Assembly: GCA_025201365.1 (NCBI GenBank)
Contig: JAIXMF010000012.1
Coordinates: 434,001-498,000 of the forward strand
DNA length: 64,000 bases
Direction of reading: 5' to 3'
From: Syncephalis plumigaleata
Taxonomy: Eukaryota > Zoopagomycota > Zoopagomycetes > Zoopagales > Piptocephalidaceae
The position numbers and the translations under genes are program-made. Below the pieces are notes generated by a model, which did not search any database, had not been told where the DNA came from, and saw nothing but the letters and a program-made list of their open reading frames with translations. Below are positions 22,719 through 36,190 of the stretch, piece by piece. Position 1 is the stretch's first letter, and each line of letters begins with the position of its first letter.

Positions 22719-24027
22719 ATGACTACGTCATCAAAAACAACAACGTCTAAAACGTATCCATTCTGGTTTGGTGGTAAGTAAGACGACGACGACGACGACG
22801 ACGACGAATCTACGCTAAACACATAGACTTGTGCATACTCATTTCATATATATGTATATATATAAGGTTTGAGTGCTTCGTTGGCCGCTTGTTGTACGCA
22901 TCCACTTGATTTGGTAAAGGTACGCTTGCAAACCACCCAAGGACAGGCAAGGATGGGTACGGCTCGTGCCATGTTGACTATACTACGCGTGGAAGGACCT
23001 CTGGCATTATTCAACGGTTTAAGTGCTAGTTTGCTACGACAAGCGGTAAGCAATATCAATATCATGTTATACAGATGTATATACTTATGCTTGTATATCA
23101 TTGATGATTAGACTTATTCCACCGTACGATTCGGCGTATACGATGCTATTAAGGAACGTCTTCCCCGTGAATCAAATGGTAACTAAGCGTAGATGATAAC
23201 TAGTATCAACGAGAGATAACTAATCTATACGTTGTTAATAGGCACGATTCCTATCTACAAAATGATGGGTGCTGCAGTAACCGCAGGATGCGTAGGTGGC
23301 ATATTCGGTAATCCAGCCGATGTAGTCAATGTACGCATGCAGAATGATGGTCAGCAACCATTGGAGAAACGACGTAATTATCGACACGCTTTGGATGGAT
23401 TACGTCGTATTATGGCGGAGGAGGGTCCACAAGCATTGCTACGCGGTGTTGGCCCGAATGTACAACGAGCAGCCATCATGACGGGTTCACAACTGACGAG
23501 TTACGACTTCTTTAAGGCTAAACTATTGCCTCGCCCTATTTCGGTGAATCAGTATGGACACACTTTGCGGCCAGTTTACTTTCCGTAAGTAACGAGTCCC
23601 CTGTTACACTACTCTAATTTCGTTGTATTCCACTAATGACTGACAATAGGGTTTGGTGGCAACTACCGCTTGTTCTCCGGTGGATGTCATAAAGACACGC
23701 GTCATGAATGCACCACCTGGTTCAGAATTTAAAGTAAGTACAATGATAAAGGAAGAAATGCCGAGTGATAACTGTATATGTGTATTTACGCTTGCTCCAT
23801 AGGGTACACTACGTATGATGGGTCATATGCTACGTCATGAAGGTGTCTCCTCTCTATTCAAGGGTTGGGTAGCGGCATTCACTCGATTGGGACCGCATAC
23901 GATTATTACATTTATTATATTGGAGCAAATACGTTCTGTATATGATAGAAAACGAGAATCTACCATTACTACTACTGCCACCACCGCTATGAATGCGGTG
24001 ACTAAATCTACTAGCACAACACCATAA
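22719..24027 (+). CDS. Mitochondrial dicarboxylate carrier (SLC25A10-like)
   Basis: Exons 22719-22773, 22867-23045, 23112-23178, 23242-23584, 23650-23733 and 23803-24027, about 315 residues. Three mitochondrial-carrier repeats are seen: PLDLVKVRLQT, PADVVNVRMQND and PVDVIKTRVMN. Family-specific stretches (ACCTHPLDL, YRHALDGLRRI, LGPHTIITFIILEQ) match the dicarboxylate/phosphate exchanger of the inner membrane. In exon 4 the frame shifts by one base around 23531-23540: upstream reads SYDFFKAKLLP, downstream YFGESVWTHFAAS, and exon phases close only if one base is missing, plausibly from the CCC run. A Thr-rich tail is atypical. Intron 1 holds an (ACG)n repeat. Confidence 0.9.
22782..22807. repeat. 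(ACG)n microsatellite in carrier intron 1
   Basis: Eight to nine tandem ACG/GAC units just after the first splice donor. Confidence 0.9.
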
Positions 24028-24284
24028 TACATTCCCCATTTCATGCTAATAAACCAATTTACAGTCATACATTATTATTAAGCAAATAGGTTGATCTCTT
24101 AATTTCTAGATTTACGACTAAAATCATGTAAAGATCAATCATGATTATTGAGTGTTAGTTAAATGCGTCACTATTGCTTGATACACAATGTCATCGAGTA
24201 TGGAATAGATTCTGATTAGAGTAGAATAGAAGAGACATCAATGATTGGTTGCATGGTTTAGGTAGCAAGTTGAGTACGCAACTT

Positions 24285-26035
24285 CTTCTTAATGCATAAT
24301 GGGCGTTGATCTGCAATACATGTACGACATTTAGCAATCTTCTTTGCCTTTGTATTCCTAACTGAATAAACGAGCATCCATATGCTTTCTTATTCCATTC
24401 CACTATGTCTACTACTACTATACTACTGAAATATCGAGTAATTCCAACTCGTCTTGTAGATTACTAGTTTGTCTGAATACTCTTCCATTTCATGACCTGC
24501 GTGTCTTCGTAGTCTACTTGGTCATACCGGCTTTTGCGTTTATCAGCATGTTGCACTCGTTAAGAAACAGTATTCGAATGATCAATTATTATGGCAAGCA
24601 CTATATCATAGGGATTTCCTATCAGGAGCCCATTATGCTGAAGAAATGGATTTCGTATTATGGTGTATACGCACGGATGTCAACAATCTATGTACATCGG
24701 ATAAACGGCCGGTCTACTAGAGAATGTGGACTGGTACAACACATATCGTCGACGAGTGAGCACCGAGAATAATTGGCGATATGGACGATGCAATACCACG
24801 TATATCGATATGGAACCTGTGATGATGCATTCATTTCTAATCCGCCTCATGGTAAATATAGTAGACTTATACTCACAACGAAACATGCTCAACACGATGA
24901 AGTAATATCGTTTCGCAATTACGAAATGAGATTTTTACCACATCCTAATCTTAATTACGAAAATAACAAGGAGCAAGAGAATTCGCTCTCCACATCGCCA
25001 AACATTCTATCTTTGAATGATGAGGAATTCGCAAAAAATATCTATTCTCGTACTGATTATTGTTTAATTGCATATCGTCGTTATTTCGAGAAGAATAGCG
25101 ATCGTATCGGGACACTACTTTCGCATAGAGATGGCAAGTCATTTGGTACATTTTGTATTCCAAACCCATATAAAAATATTATGCTCGAAGGGAAATGGAT
25201 GTTATTAAACATAGAATCACGTATTAATGTGGAAGGTATAAATACATATGAAAGAAGTAAGATAAACAGCATTAGAGCTATAGAGAGGTATAGCTAATAC
25301 TAATCATTAATGGATTTAGCCGATATAATGGTGTTGGATATAGAGAATAATACCATGTGTTCGGGAAAGATCGATGATACATGGAGCGTGGTATGTTTCT
25401 ACAAAACAACCAACAATACAGCAGTAGTATACACCGCAAGACTAGTCAAAGATGATAAACATCGCGCTGAATGGGCATTATACCAGTTCTCGAGCAATAA
25501 TCACATTAAACAATTGCGAAATGGCTGGTTTTATCTACCCGACATTCATACGACAGTTTTGCTAAATTGCTATAGCTCATGTAATCTACAAATGCGATTA
25601 CAATTTCATAGCAAGGTTCAGAATTCAGCGTTTATAATGCATAGTGTTGCATCGAGTAGTCAGGATAGTACACCACGAGATTGGCTTTATGTATCTTACG
25701 AATATATGCCAACTTCATTATTGCAAGCCGGTTTCAACTCTCCATTAGTCGGTAAACGGGATGCATATATATGGACGGATACTATATATAGCGTTGATCG
25801 AATGGTGGACATTCCAGATACGACCATGTTACGAAGTGTTATCGGCAACTTGTACCTCGCTACTATCAAACAAAACTCGATGAAATCTACATATCTCGTG
25901 GATATCACTACAGGAGAGAAAATACGCAAATTGGATATGCCAAATATGCCAATAGAAACTCATACGATGATTAGCACGATTAGTGCTCCTATAAATGATA
26001 AGAAATGGATGATACAAGAATATGGAGAAGCTTAG
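24285..26035 (+). pseudogene. F-box-like protein, copy 2 (5' half broken)
   Basis: Positions 24285-24819 are about 90% identical to 6014-6552 (leader plus F-box half of copy 1), but several one- and two-base losses relative to copy 1 break the frame, so no F-box can be translated. From 24820 on, identity to copy 1 drops to roughly half at the protein level, while the frame stays open through 24773-25256 and, after the conserved phase-1 intron (25257-25316), 25317-26035. The last part reads DIMVLDIENNTMCSG, parallel to copy 1. The 3' part could still be translated from an internal ATG. The abrupt change in identity suggests gene conversion or a partial duplication; base-calling errors could explain some of the losses. 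Confidence 0.8.
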
Positions 26036-26138
26036 GAAAAATACGATGTAATGGTTTTTCTTTATTTTTTAATTTGATCCTTTCCACATATCAAATACAC
26101 TCGATATTCCTCCTCTATCTATTTATCTCCACTTGATT

Positions 26139-26790
26139 ATGACACGCGCGGGTATTTATCTTTATCGCAACGTCATTACCTCGCAGGTATTAGTGAGCCC
26201 GAGTCGTTCACTTTCCGTAAGTTCCGCGTCTATTCCATACTTACTATTGCTAGTTACTTAAACGACGAATCATGTATGAATGCATACATGCATGCTAGTC
26301 TAAACATCTTGAACAGATCAAGAATGTAACACAACGACCACCGCGTCTACGTAAAGATCACTGGAAACCTATGGTGGCCGCGATCGGACTCGACAGCGAA
26401 GTGGCGCACGGTCTGTGTAGTGCAATAGTTAACGTGCCACCGTCTGCGCCAAAAGATCCTGCCGCGTATTTACTACAACCGAAACGGCTACGTGTTGTAC
26501 AGGAGAGGGATCAGGTAAACGACAAGATTGCTTCGCTATGCCACGTTCTATCGCGATGGCAAACGAGTAGAGTGGCACGCGGTAATACTGACAGTCCACC
26601 ACCCGTGACACTCTACTGGGAGCGACTCGCTCTTAAGGATGTGATAGAGGAGCATAATATGACGTGGCCCGATTATGTCACACATCATGAATTGCAATTA
26701 AATCGCGGTCGTAACATTATCAATGAGGATATCGTTAAACGACCAGCAACCACGGCAAAGACAACGGATGAAAAGACGACATCAACATAG
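26139..26790 (+). CDS. Mitochondrial large-subunit protein mL67/Mhr1-like
   Basis: Exons 26139-26216 and 26317-26790, 183 residues. The N-terminal GIYLYRNVITSQVLVSPS and RPPRLRKDHWKPM follow the yeast Mhr1 pattern (VYIFRNLEYGQVLYS ... SLRRDIWKCM), and the later YWERLALKD parallels Mhr1's YWED segment. In yeast Mhr1 is both a mitoribosomal protein (mL67) and a factor in mitochondrial DNA recombination. I know this family only from fungi, so it supports a fungal source. No frame problems are seen here although both neighbours have them. Confidence 0.78.
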
Positions 26791-26964
26791 TAAAGTAGAT
26801 ACTCGTAGGATATTAATAAAAATAAGATTATCATGTTCATTATGTTATATGACTATTCAAACAATGCAATGTCAAAATAATAATAATAATACGCGTGCCA
26901 TTATTTATTCTTTTCATTTGCTTTCTTATCCTTTTCCTTTTTGTATTTGATTCTAATCACAATC

Positions 26965-29900
26965 ATGTCAAGTAAGTCGTATATGAGTAACAGTCAGTGT
27001 AATACTTATGTAATACCTACAAATACATGTATATCTATGTATAGGCCAGCGTAGTATATCGAGCTATTTTGGCAATCAACCTGCAGCCAAAGCAGGTGTG
27101 AAACAAGTGAAAACAGAAGAGACAGCAGAAGCTACTACTGCAACTAAACCAAAAGTAACTACAATGACACTAGTAACAATTAGTGTTTGCATGTCAATAG
27201 ACTAGACCGAATTAACCGACTATCTTGTTAGCGTACTACAAGGAGGAAAGTAGTTGATTCCGACGATGATTTCATGCCTAGTGCAACTCCTGTGAAGCCC
27301 GGTACTTTCCAACACTATAACGCTGACGATAATGACGATGATAATGACGATGACGAGCAAGAGGTTAAGCCAAAGAGAAGAACAGGTGGCCGTAGAAAGA
27401 AAGTGGCACCAGTTGAATCGGATAATGAGGCGATAGATGCGATGGACGTTGATACTGCTGCTGCTGCTGATACTACTACTACAGAAGCACCATCCATGAC
27501 AAATCTACTTCAAGAAAACGGCCACACAATGAAGTGAAACAAGAAGAGGAAGAAGGAAAAGAAGGAGCGGGTAGTATGGTAGTGGATATGGATACTACTG
27601 ATACGCAACTGCGCAAGAATCAGTAGCAGAGAAACCTGCTAAGAAGAAGTTCAAGTAAGTTGGAATCATTAGAATGAAATACAATATGCAAACATTCCAT
27701 CACTATATAGTTTCTGGGAGAGGAAAGCACGCGCTGGTCCATCAGCTCCTGGTTCCAAGGAGATACCCGTAGGTGAACCCAATTGTCTAAAGGTAAGCTA
27801 GAGGAATAGATTAGTACATATGAACTATCTAGCTAATGATAATGATGATGATGATGATGTCGGATATAGGGTTTAACATTTGTGTTCACGGGTGAATTAA
27901 GTTCTATTGCTCGTGATGAAGCAGCCGATCTAGTGAAACGATACAGCGGGTAAGTCAACACTAGTGATTACTATTCTTTATTAGAAGCACTTATTTATAC
28001 ATATAACTGTGTACTTGTATTAGACGAGTAACCACCGCACCTAGTTCTAGGACATCTTATGTTGTCATAGGAGAGGATGCAGGAGAGAAGAAATTGGAAA
28101 AGGTTAAAGCACTCAAGTTACAAACATTGAATGAAGACCAATTACTTGATCTTATTCGACAATCAAAGGTCAACCCGATGAGGATATGTCGACAAAGGAG
28201 ATCGATCATAGTCCTGTTGAAGTGACACCCACTGTAAAAGAGACACCTACCACACCCATTGTGTAAGTTACGATTATTACATTACTACTACTTGTAATAT
28301 TAATACATGTATGATATTACTAGACCTAAAGTGGATCTATGGACTGATCGTTATGCACCTAAAACGACTAAGAATTGTGTGGCAATAAATCGAATGTAGA
28401 AAGACTTGGTGAATGGTTGAGACAATGGTAACTATAACTCTATATATAGATATAAATAGCTGAATATCACTAACATACTATGATAGGCTTAAGAATAAAC
28501 GTATGGAGCATCGTGCAGTACTTATTTCAGGTCCACCGGGTATTGGCAAGTCAACTTCCGCACGAATTGTTAGTATCAATGAAGGTTTCCGTGTGGTCGA
28601 GTTCAATGCGAGTGATACACGTAACAAGAAGCATATCGAGGTAGGATGTGACTAGCTTTTATACATTGATCATCATGATTAACATTACTCATTAATGACG
28701 AACTACTATGTTGATTATAGGATAAACTAGGTCAACTTATTTCAACGCGTGCCATGGCAGAATCAGATCATCATGGTGTGAGTATATTTACACATACACT
28801 ATATATATACACATATACGTCTATTTATACGTTATTTATCTAATCTAATAATGAATATAGACCGAGTTACAACATCGAGTCATCATTATGGATGAAGTAG
28901 ATGGCATGTCATCAGGTGATCGTGGTGGTGTTGCCCATCTCATACAACTTATTAAGAAGACAAGGGTAAATGAAATGATATTGCTCTACTACTACTACTA
29001 CTAATACTAATAACATCTCATTATGATGATGATGATGATGATGAGGTATAAGGTGCCGATTATTTGTATTTGTAATGATCGACAATCGGTTAAAGTACGC
29101 TCGTTGGCCAATTATTGCTTAGATTGAGATTTAGACGGTAAATAACTGAATATACAAGTGTGATTATTCATACTCATTGTATAAATATAGTCCTGAGGCA
29201 GCATCTATTCGATCACGTATCATGTCCATTGCCTACAAGTAAGCATTATTATGAATATCAGTAGTAGTAATACGATTGACAGTATTATTATAATAGGGAA
29301 GGATTAAAGCTACAACCGAATGCTATTGATCATTTGGTGGCCTCGACACATTCTGACATTCGACAAATATTGAATATAGTAAGTGAAACAGATCTATATC
29401 TTATTAATAGCTATCATTATAAATAACATGCTATCAATATACGATGTATATGTATAGTTATCAGCATGGAAACTTGCTCATAATAGTCTTAATTATGATG
29501 AGGCAAAACATCTGTAAGTCATTGATATATGACAATCGTTGATTAGCGCATTATTTACATATATACCTATATGTACATATACAGTGGTGAAAGATCAGAG
29601 AAGCACATTGCATTGGGTCCATTCGATATTATTGGCAAATATCTACAAGGACAAGCATTTAATGCGACGAGTGTAGCCGATAAGCTTGATCTCTACTTTC
29701 ATGACTATTCTCTCGTACCACTCATGGTTCAGGTAACAATGATAATAAGCACATCTATCTATCAGGAATCATTAATCCTTCTTAATACTTATAGGAAAAT
29801 TATATTCGTGTTCACCATCACTGGCTCGTACATCCGGTGGATCCATCAAGGATATGGACATACGTACTATGGAGTTAATAGCCAAGGCATCTGAATCCAT

Positions 29901-30917
29901 ATCACAAGGTGATATTGTTGATAAAGCCATTCATGGGTAAATAAGATGACATATATACACATGATATAGAATCTATAGATTAATAGTGTATTATAGATCG
30001 CAACAACAATGGGGACTCATGTCAACCCATGCCTTATTCTCTTGTGTACGCCCCGCTTATTACATGCATGGTGGTATGCAGGGCATGTATCAATTCCCTA
30101 GGTAAATGCTTATAGTAATTATAATGATAGATGGATAAATACTAATGTAAATGTTATTCGATAGTTGGTTAGGTCAGAATTCAAAAGCCGGTAAATCTGA
30201 TCGTCAATTAGCGGAAATACAGGCTCGTATGCGATTACGCGTAGCGTGTGATAAAAATGAAATACGTACTTCCTATGTACCTATTCTATCCCGCGAACTT
30301 ACTAATCCACTTATTACAGAAGGCGTGGTATGTTTATTCATTGTATTATTGCTACTACTACTACTATATAATATATATATAAATAATATAGGATGGTATT
30401 CAATCTGTCATCGATCTACTTGACCATTATTACTTGTCACGCGAAGATTGGGATGCTCTAGTGGGTTTACGTCTAGGTCGTGATAATGGAGAGCATTTGA
30501 TGAAACAAATACCACTAATGTTAAATCAGCATTTACACGACTGTAAGCTAAGATTCAGACATATGTGTATACTATATAAGTAGTAGTAATAGTTGCTAAT
30601 AATAATACATCATTGAATCTATCTATATGTATATATCTAGTTACAACAAGAGTAATCATCCTACAGTGGTTATTGCCAAGGCATTAAGTAAGCGTGATTT
30701 TAGCGCAAATGCAGACTCCAATATGCAACCTGATCTCGAAGAAGCCATCGATCTTGATGAAGAAGTACCGGCAGCAGAATCTGATAGTGATTCCATGGCT
30801 GATGATGCACTTATTAAATCGGTGAAACCTCGTGGTAGCAGTACTGCAGGTAGTAAGAAGGGAAGAGGTGGCAGTACTAGTAAACGTGGTGGTGGTGGTA
30901 GATCTGCTAAGAAATAA
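26965..30917 (+). CDS. RFC1: Replication factor C large subunit (frame interrupted)
   Basis: About 20 exons. The first coding exon is 7 nt (26965-26971); joined to 27045-27172 it gives MSSQRSISSYF, a PIP-box (QxxIxxYF) for PCNA binding. Then an acidic linker (27232-27654), a BRCT domain (27711-28262: GLTFVFTGEL, TSYVVIGED), Walker A GPPGIGKS (28497-28640), Walker B IIMDEVDGM (28861-28965), CNDRQSVKVRSL (29053-29137), and the RFC1 C-terminal domain (29585-30917: LDLYFHDYSLVPLM, SWLGQNSKAGK). It loads PCNA onto DNA. The reading frame slips by one missing base in seven places (about 27515, 27602, 28166, 28382, 29124, 29821, 30641), each beside a short homopolymer or base pair run, while every splice site is intact. 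Sequence error or early decay; see findings. Confidence 0.9.
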
Positions 30918-31140
30918 ATCGTATTTTGTTTGTTTTTGATTTCAAATAGTAACAAATAGCAGTAACACATAGTAGTAATAATAAAACGAAGATCACGCTT
31001 TATTCAATTATGGAGCAATGCAAACTGGTATGTTTCCATCAGGTCGTACGTGTGTCTGTTCTTGTCCACAACTATTTATATTTGTGTTTGTTAATGTGTT
31101 AATGTGCATATGTGTCTGTGCATCAACAGCAATAAATTCT

Positions 31141-31819
31141 TTACTCTTGACGACGACCACGACCGAATCCACCACGCTATTTAAACAATGTATATATCAA
31201 TATCAATATATATATTAATATAGCAATATAAGAAGACTACTTACGAATTCTGGACGGAAATCACCACCGGCACCCTCCTTCTTACCACCATCATCACGAC
31301 GGCGATAGTCATCGCGGTCACCGCGTGGAGGACGGTAAGCGCCCTCACGACGTTCACCCTCTAAAGACATTATATGAAAATAAAGAAATAGTAAGCAACT
31401 AGTCCACATGATGTTCTATTCATTATTATTATTATTTACCTGGACGGCCTGGACGAACACCCATTGGACGAGCAGTCTTCTTAAAGGTGGCTGGTACGAT
31501 CTCAGTTGGCAAGTGAAGGAACTCACGCAAGTAGTCGATACCTTCATTGGTAAGTGTGTAGTAGTAGTATTGCCACGAGAACTGGGTCTTGACCAAACCA
31601 CGGGAAGTCAAGGATTGCATGGCCTTGATGACTTCCAAGTTGCGGACAGGGATGTCCGGGTGCTTGTCGGCATTGTAGTCCTTCTTGGCAACAAGGACAC
31701 CCTCTAATGAATGTGATAGTGCGTAAGTCAAATGTATATTGCTTGTTGTCATAGAATAAAAACATACCTTTGAAGAGGTTCTCATAAATGAGCTTACGGT
31801 TTTGCTTTGAAATAAGCAT
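31141..31819 (-). CDS. RPS10: Small ribosomal subunit protein eS10
   Basis: Exons 31819-31768, 31703-31440, 31360-31245 and 31176-31141, 155 residues. Starts [16 protein letters not shown] and continues [31 protein letters not shown] and [19 protein letters not shown], the eS10 signatures in order. The tail is rich in Arg, Gly and Asp and ends [11 protein letters not shown], as in other eS10 proteins. It sits at the beak of the 40S head. A likely acceptor (ATTTAG, minus strand, just upstream of the ATG) suggests a 5' UTR intron, common in ribosomal protein genes. Tail-to-tail with RFC1. Confidence 0.97.
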
Positions 31820-33067
31820 ATTGCAAGATCCTAAATAGAATGAATAGAGAAATACATGCACATATATACGCGTTAATATATGCTAACATTATTATTGTTA
31901 TTATATAGCTTGATAGATACATGCATATATCTATCTATACGTGTTATTCATGTCTTTATGACTATATTACTGATTGTTACTACTCTCACTATAGATGAAC
32001 TAGTATGAATAGAATGAATAGTGACATTACCATATTACTATTAGCATATACGCCATCTATCTATCTATCCATCCACTTGTACATGTATATACATGCATAT
32101 ATAGCCATCCATCCATCCATCCATCCATCCATTTATCTAGCGTTCTAGCAATTCATCTATCCTTGTTACTATCTAGCATATACCTATATACACACCTTCT
32201 TATATGGGAGTCGTCTGATGACGCTGTATCCTATGGGATTATGCGGAGAAGAGAGCGAGGCGGTGGCCGTTTGTCCCTTCTACCAAAAAGTTTTATTGAA
32301 AGGTGCAGTTATCAGTTATCACATCCACTCACACCCAAATCATTATTATCACTACTACTACACTGCTAATACTAATCCTAGTTGTCTTATTATCATGTAT
32401 TATTACATAAAATTACATGTCATTTATTATATGCATTGTAATGCAATTACTATTACAATAATCAAAGATATTTATCATATTTATTAGTCAATGTATATAC
32501 ATATATACATAGTTTTATCTAATAAATACCTTAATATTCTGTTACATATCATGTCTATCATCAGCATATATACCATATTACTACTACTACTACTACTAGT
32601 ATAAATCGTTGTATTTACGCGAATCTATCAAGAGGCAAAGACAACATCACAACCATTTGCACGTCGCTGATTGGTGGAGCGTAGCGAGGGGGATGGGAAA
32701 ACTCCCAAATGGCCACTGCCACCCAACTTTACCCTGTACCATACACTTCGACCTTCATCAGCCCCTACTTGTTGTATGGTTAGGACGCCAAAGCTTCATC
32801 TATCGTGCCTACATCCAGCATCTATTTAGCTTCCTGGACGGCTCATCTATCCATCCATACGTTAACGGCGCTGTGTACGGAAAGAAGAGCGTTTTTTAAG
32901 GCGTTTCCAAGCACAGGTAAGCAAAATAGAGCTGAAAAAAGTGAAGTGAGATGGCTGAAAAGGCGCATCACTACTACGATGAACAGAAGCGCATACAAGC
33001 TAGATGAGCAGCAATAGTAGCAATAGTAGCACTAATACTAACACGATCTAACTGCTAGATTGACACG
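31820..33067. other. Long spacer with microsatellites
   Basis: 1.25 kb between head-to-head RPS10 and BET genes. It holds repeated TATC/CATC tracts, AT-rich stretches and short open frames without family features. It should contain both promoters. No tRNA or other RNA gene was recognised. Confidence 0.5.
32105..32132. repeat. (CATC)n microsatellite
   Basis: About seven tandem CATC units in the RPS10/BET spacer. Confidence 0.9.
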
Positions 33068-35739
33068 ATGAACCCGGAGAACAACGCTACGCCCACAAGC
33101 AATGCTGTGTCGAATGATACGACCACAGTAATGGCTACGACTGTTGAGACGATCTCAACCCCTATTACTACTACCACTACTAGTAGTAGTGTTGATAGTA
33201 GTGCTACTAGTGCCACGATTACGTCAAGTACTAGTATGACAAGCACACCAATAACTACTACTACTACTACTACTACTGCCACTCTTAACGGTAACCACGA
33301 GCATAATCATCATAACAACAACAACAACACTATTACTACTACTAGTGCTAGTATTAATAATCATAATACAACGCATAATACGGCAGCCCCTTTGGCTATT
33401 ACACAAATTGCAAATACAACTTCGCCAATCAAACCTCCCTCACTCGTACAACAGGTAAATAACTATATGAATAGTATAGGATAATGATGATTGATGACAT
33501 ACTTACATTGTATATAACAAATCATTGTCTATTTGTTATTGCTCTTTCTCCTTACTAAAGAAGATGCCTTTATCATCAACCTCCTCGGGCATGACAACGG
33601 AACAGTATCGTTACTCAACTGCTATTGTGCGTCAACTTAAGAAACATCGAGATGCATGGCCATTCCTGGAACCAGTCGATCCAATTAAGCTTAAAATACC
33701 CGACTATCCTACTATTATTAAGAAGCCTATGGATCTCTCCAAAGTAGAACAACAATTGACAAGCAAACAATACACCAATGTAAATGACTTTATCGCCGAT
33801 GTCCGTTTAATATTTGAAAATTGTTATTTGTACAATGGACGCGAATCAGATGTATCCATTATGGCACAAAATGTAGAGGAAATGTTTAATAATCAGATTC
33901 GCAAAATGCCCCCACATCAGGTAGGCTAGACTTTTCTAGATTGTTGTCTTTTTGTATTGTTCTATTAGTAGTAGTAGTAGTAGTAGTAATTGAATGTTGA
34001 CATGTATTTTAAATAATTGTTACGATTTTTATTTATTTATTTATTTATTTTTTTTTGAATAGAATGCTATGAGTGCCATGTCTCCTACCTCACCGAATAC
34101 ACCATCGAATGGAGCGTTCGATTTATCGGGCAATATTACGGTTGGATCTGGAGACGATACCATGCCGCTTTCACCTGGGGTAAGCATCACTTGTAGGATT
34201 AGTAGTAGTAGTAGTAGTAGTAGTAGTATACGCGATTATGGATACATGACATCAGTTTTACTTATATATTGATTATATACATCAGGGATCACGTCAAAGT
34301 CGTCCTAAGCGTGAGATTCATCCACCAGCGCGTGATCTACCCGCCCCACCCATCGCTCGACGTATGTCTCGTCCCGCCGACGTGCAACTTAAATTCTGTC
34401 AATCTGTGGTACGTGAATTACAGAAGAAGACGCATATCGATTATTCGTTTCCATTCCTTGAACCGGTAGATTGGGTGGCTATGAAGTTACCCGATTATCC
34501 TACGATTATTAAACAACCCATGGATCTATCGACTATTCGTAAGAAACTAGATGATGGACAATACTCGAGTGCACAGGAATTCGAGGCTGATGTTCGTTTA
34601 ATGTTTGACAACTGCTATCGCTATAACCCTGAGGGAACACCTGTCAACATGATGGGTCGTAAATTGCAGAATGTTTTCGAGAAAAAGTGGACCGAGTTAC
34701 CGCAACCACCGCCACCCACCCCGAAACCTCGTGTGAAAGAGTCTGCCTCTCCCAATTATCCGACCAATAATCATAGTAACATAATAACAATAACAATAAT
34801 GCCATGGATATTACTGCTGATGAATCAGATATCCATAGTAGTGATGGTAAGAATGAAGCACTACATATATATATATATATATATATGTATAGAGCTAACT
34901 ATTCCTATTAGATGAAACGAAACGAGAGATTGCCGAAATGGAACGACACTTGGAGGTCATGTCACGTAAACTTGAATCAATGAAAAAAACCGCCACTAGT
35001 AAGGATCGTCGTCGTAAGTCAAAGACATCAGCCGATCTACGAACGAAACGTAATCGATATCCGGGTGTTGAGGAGGAGGCACCGCCAACCACTACTGCTG
35101 CACGACGTAAACCTGCGGCAAAGCGTAAACCAACCGCCAAACGTCCACGTGTCAGCTATAGCAGCAGCGATGAGGATAATCAAGCAGAGGTGACACTTGA
35201 TCAGAAGCGTGAATTAAGCGAGAATATCAATCTACTTAGTGAAGACAAATTAACCACCGTGTTAACTATCATTCAACAGAGTGTACCTGCATTGAAAAAT
35301 GTATGTAGTAATAATACTAAGTAGATAGATGAACGAAGTAAACATTGCTAACGAATGAACGAATGAATGAATACTACTAGGCAACGGGCGAGGAGGAGAT
35401 TGAACTCGACATTAATTCATTGGATGCCAAAACCCTACGAAAGCTTTATCGCTTTGTCATGAAAAATACGAAAAAGAAGGTTTCTCGTAAGCCACGAGCT
35501 ATTCCTGACGAGGAGCAGAATAGAAAAAATACTCAAATGATGGAAACTAAGCCACGACCATTCGACGATCCATCTATAGCAGGTAAGACTAGTCATTTAT
35601 ACATAACAAATAAATAGATTCGACTAACATGTTATATACTGTTCTATTGATGATAGAAATCGAAAAGGACACATCAGGCGATAGCGGTAGTTCGGATTCA
35701 GGCTCGGATTCTGATGATTCAGGTAGTAGCAGCGCGTAG
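33068..35739 (+). CDS. BET family double-bromodomain protein
   Basis: Exons 33068-33454, 33561-33920, 34063-34179, 34286-34846, 34912-35300, 35381-35582 and 35657-35739, about 699 residues. The first 129 residues are Thr/Ser/Asn low complexity. Bromodomain 1 (about 141-245) has WPFLEPVDP, IPDYPTIIKKPMDL and CYLYNGRESDV; bromodomain 2 (about 319-427) has FPFLEPVDW, LPDYPTIIKQPMDL and CYRYNPEGTPVNMMG. Both keep the acetyl-lysine-binding Asn. A short coiled coil (EIAEMERHLEVMSRKL), a basic patch and an ET domain (about 569-640) follow, then a Ser/Asp/Gly tail. It reads acetylated histones to recruit transcription factors (Bdf1/BRD2-4 type). One base appears missing near 34781 in an AAT/AAC run; adding it gives a poly-Asn stretch and closes the phase. 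Confidence 0.93.
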
Positions 35740-35841
35740 CCGGGGGCGTAGATGTTGGTTCCGGTGTATGTCTCTCTCTATGTAGACAAGTGTACATTAG
35801 CGATGGACGTTACTACGTGGCGCGCCTTTTGATCTAATAAA

Positions 35842-36158
35842 ATGCGCGCACGTGTCGCTTCCTTTGCCGACGTCGTCGTCATCATTTTCGGTTGGGTGTC
35901 TTCTTACTATCTGTATCTGAATCTCAAACCGTATTTTTTTTTGCTTTTTTGCGTCTTTTCTTTTAGTCATCGGCTCACGTAAAGCTCCCATCAGACATGC
36001 TGCATCTTCATCTCTAGTTGAAGTTGCTGTTTCTCCACTGGTAGGACAAAAACAAATATTGAACACCAGCTGGTATATTATGATTGCTGACCCTTGTGTT
36101 ACTTTATCTATTTACCTATCTATTATTCTATATATATACATGCCTCTATCTCTATATG

Positions 36159-36190
<32 letters not shown>

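Noticed and set aside
32105-32132. Regular spacing of CATC units as a possible CRISPR-like array
   Set aside because: Simple tandem microsatellite without spacers, in a eukaryotic genome.
31820-33067. Possible RNA gene in the long RPS10/BET spacer
   Set aside because: No tRNA-like TTCGANNC arm or other structured RNA could be made out by eye.
33055-33406. Minus-strand Val/Ser-rich frames opposite the BET N-terminus
   Set aside because: They are mirror readings of the ACT/AAC triplet repeats of the real exon.
35797-36066. 89-codon minus-strand frame
   Set aside because: No family features, overlaps proposed plus-strand exons, and composition comes from GTC/AAA runs.
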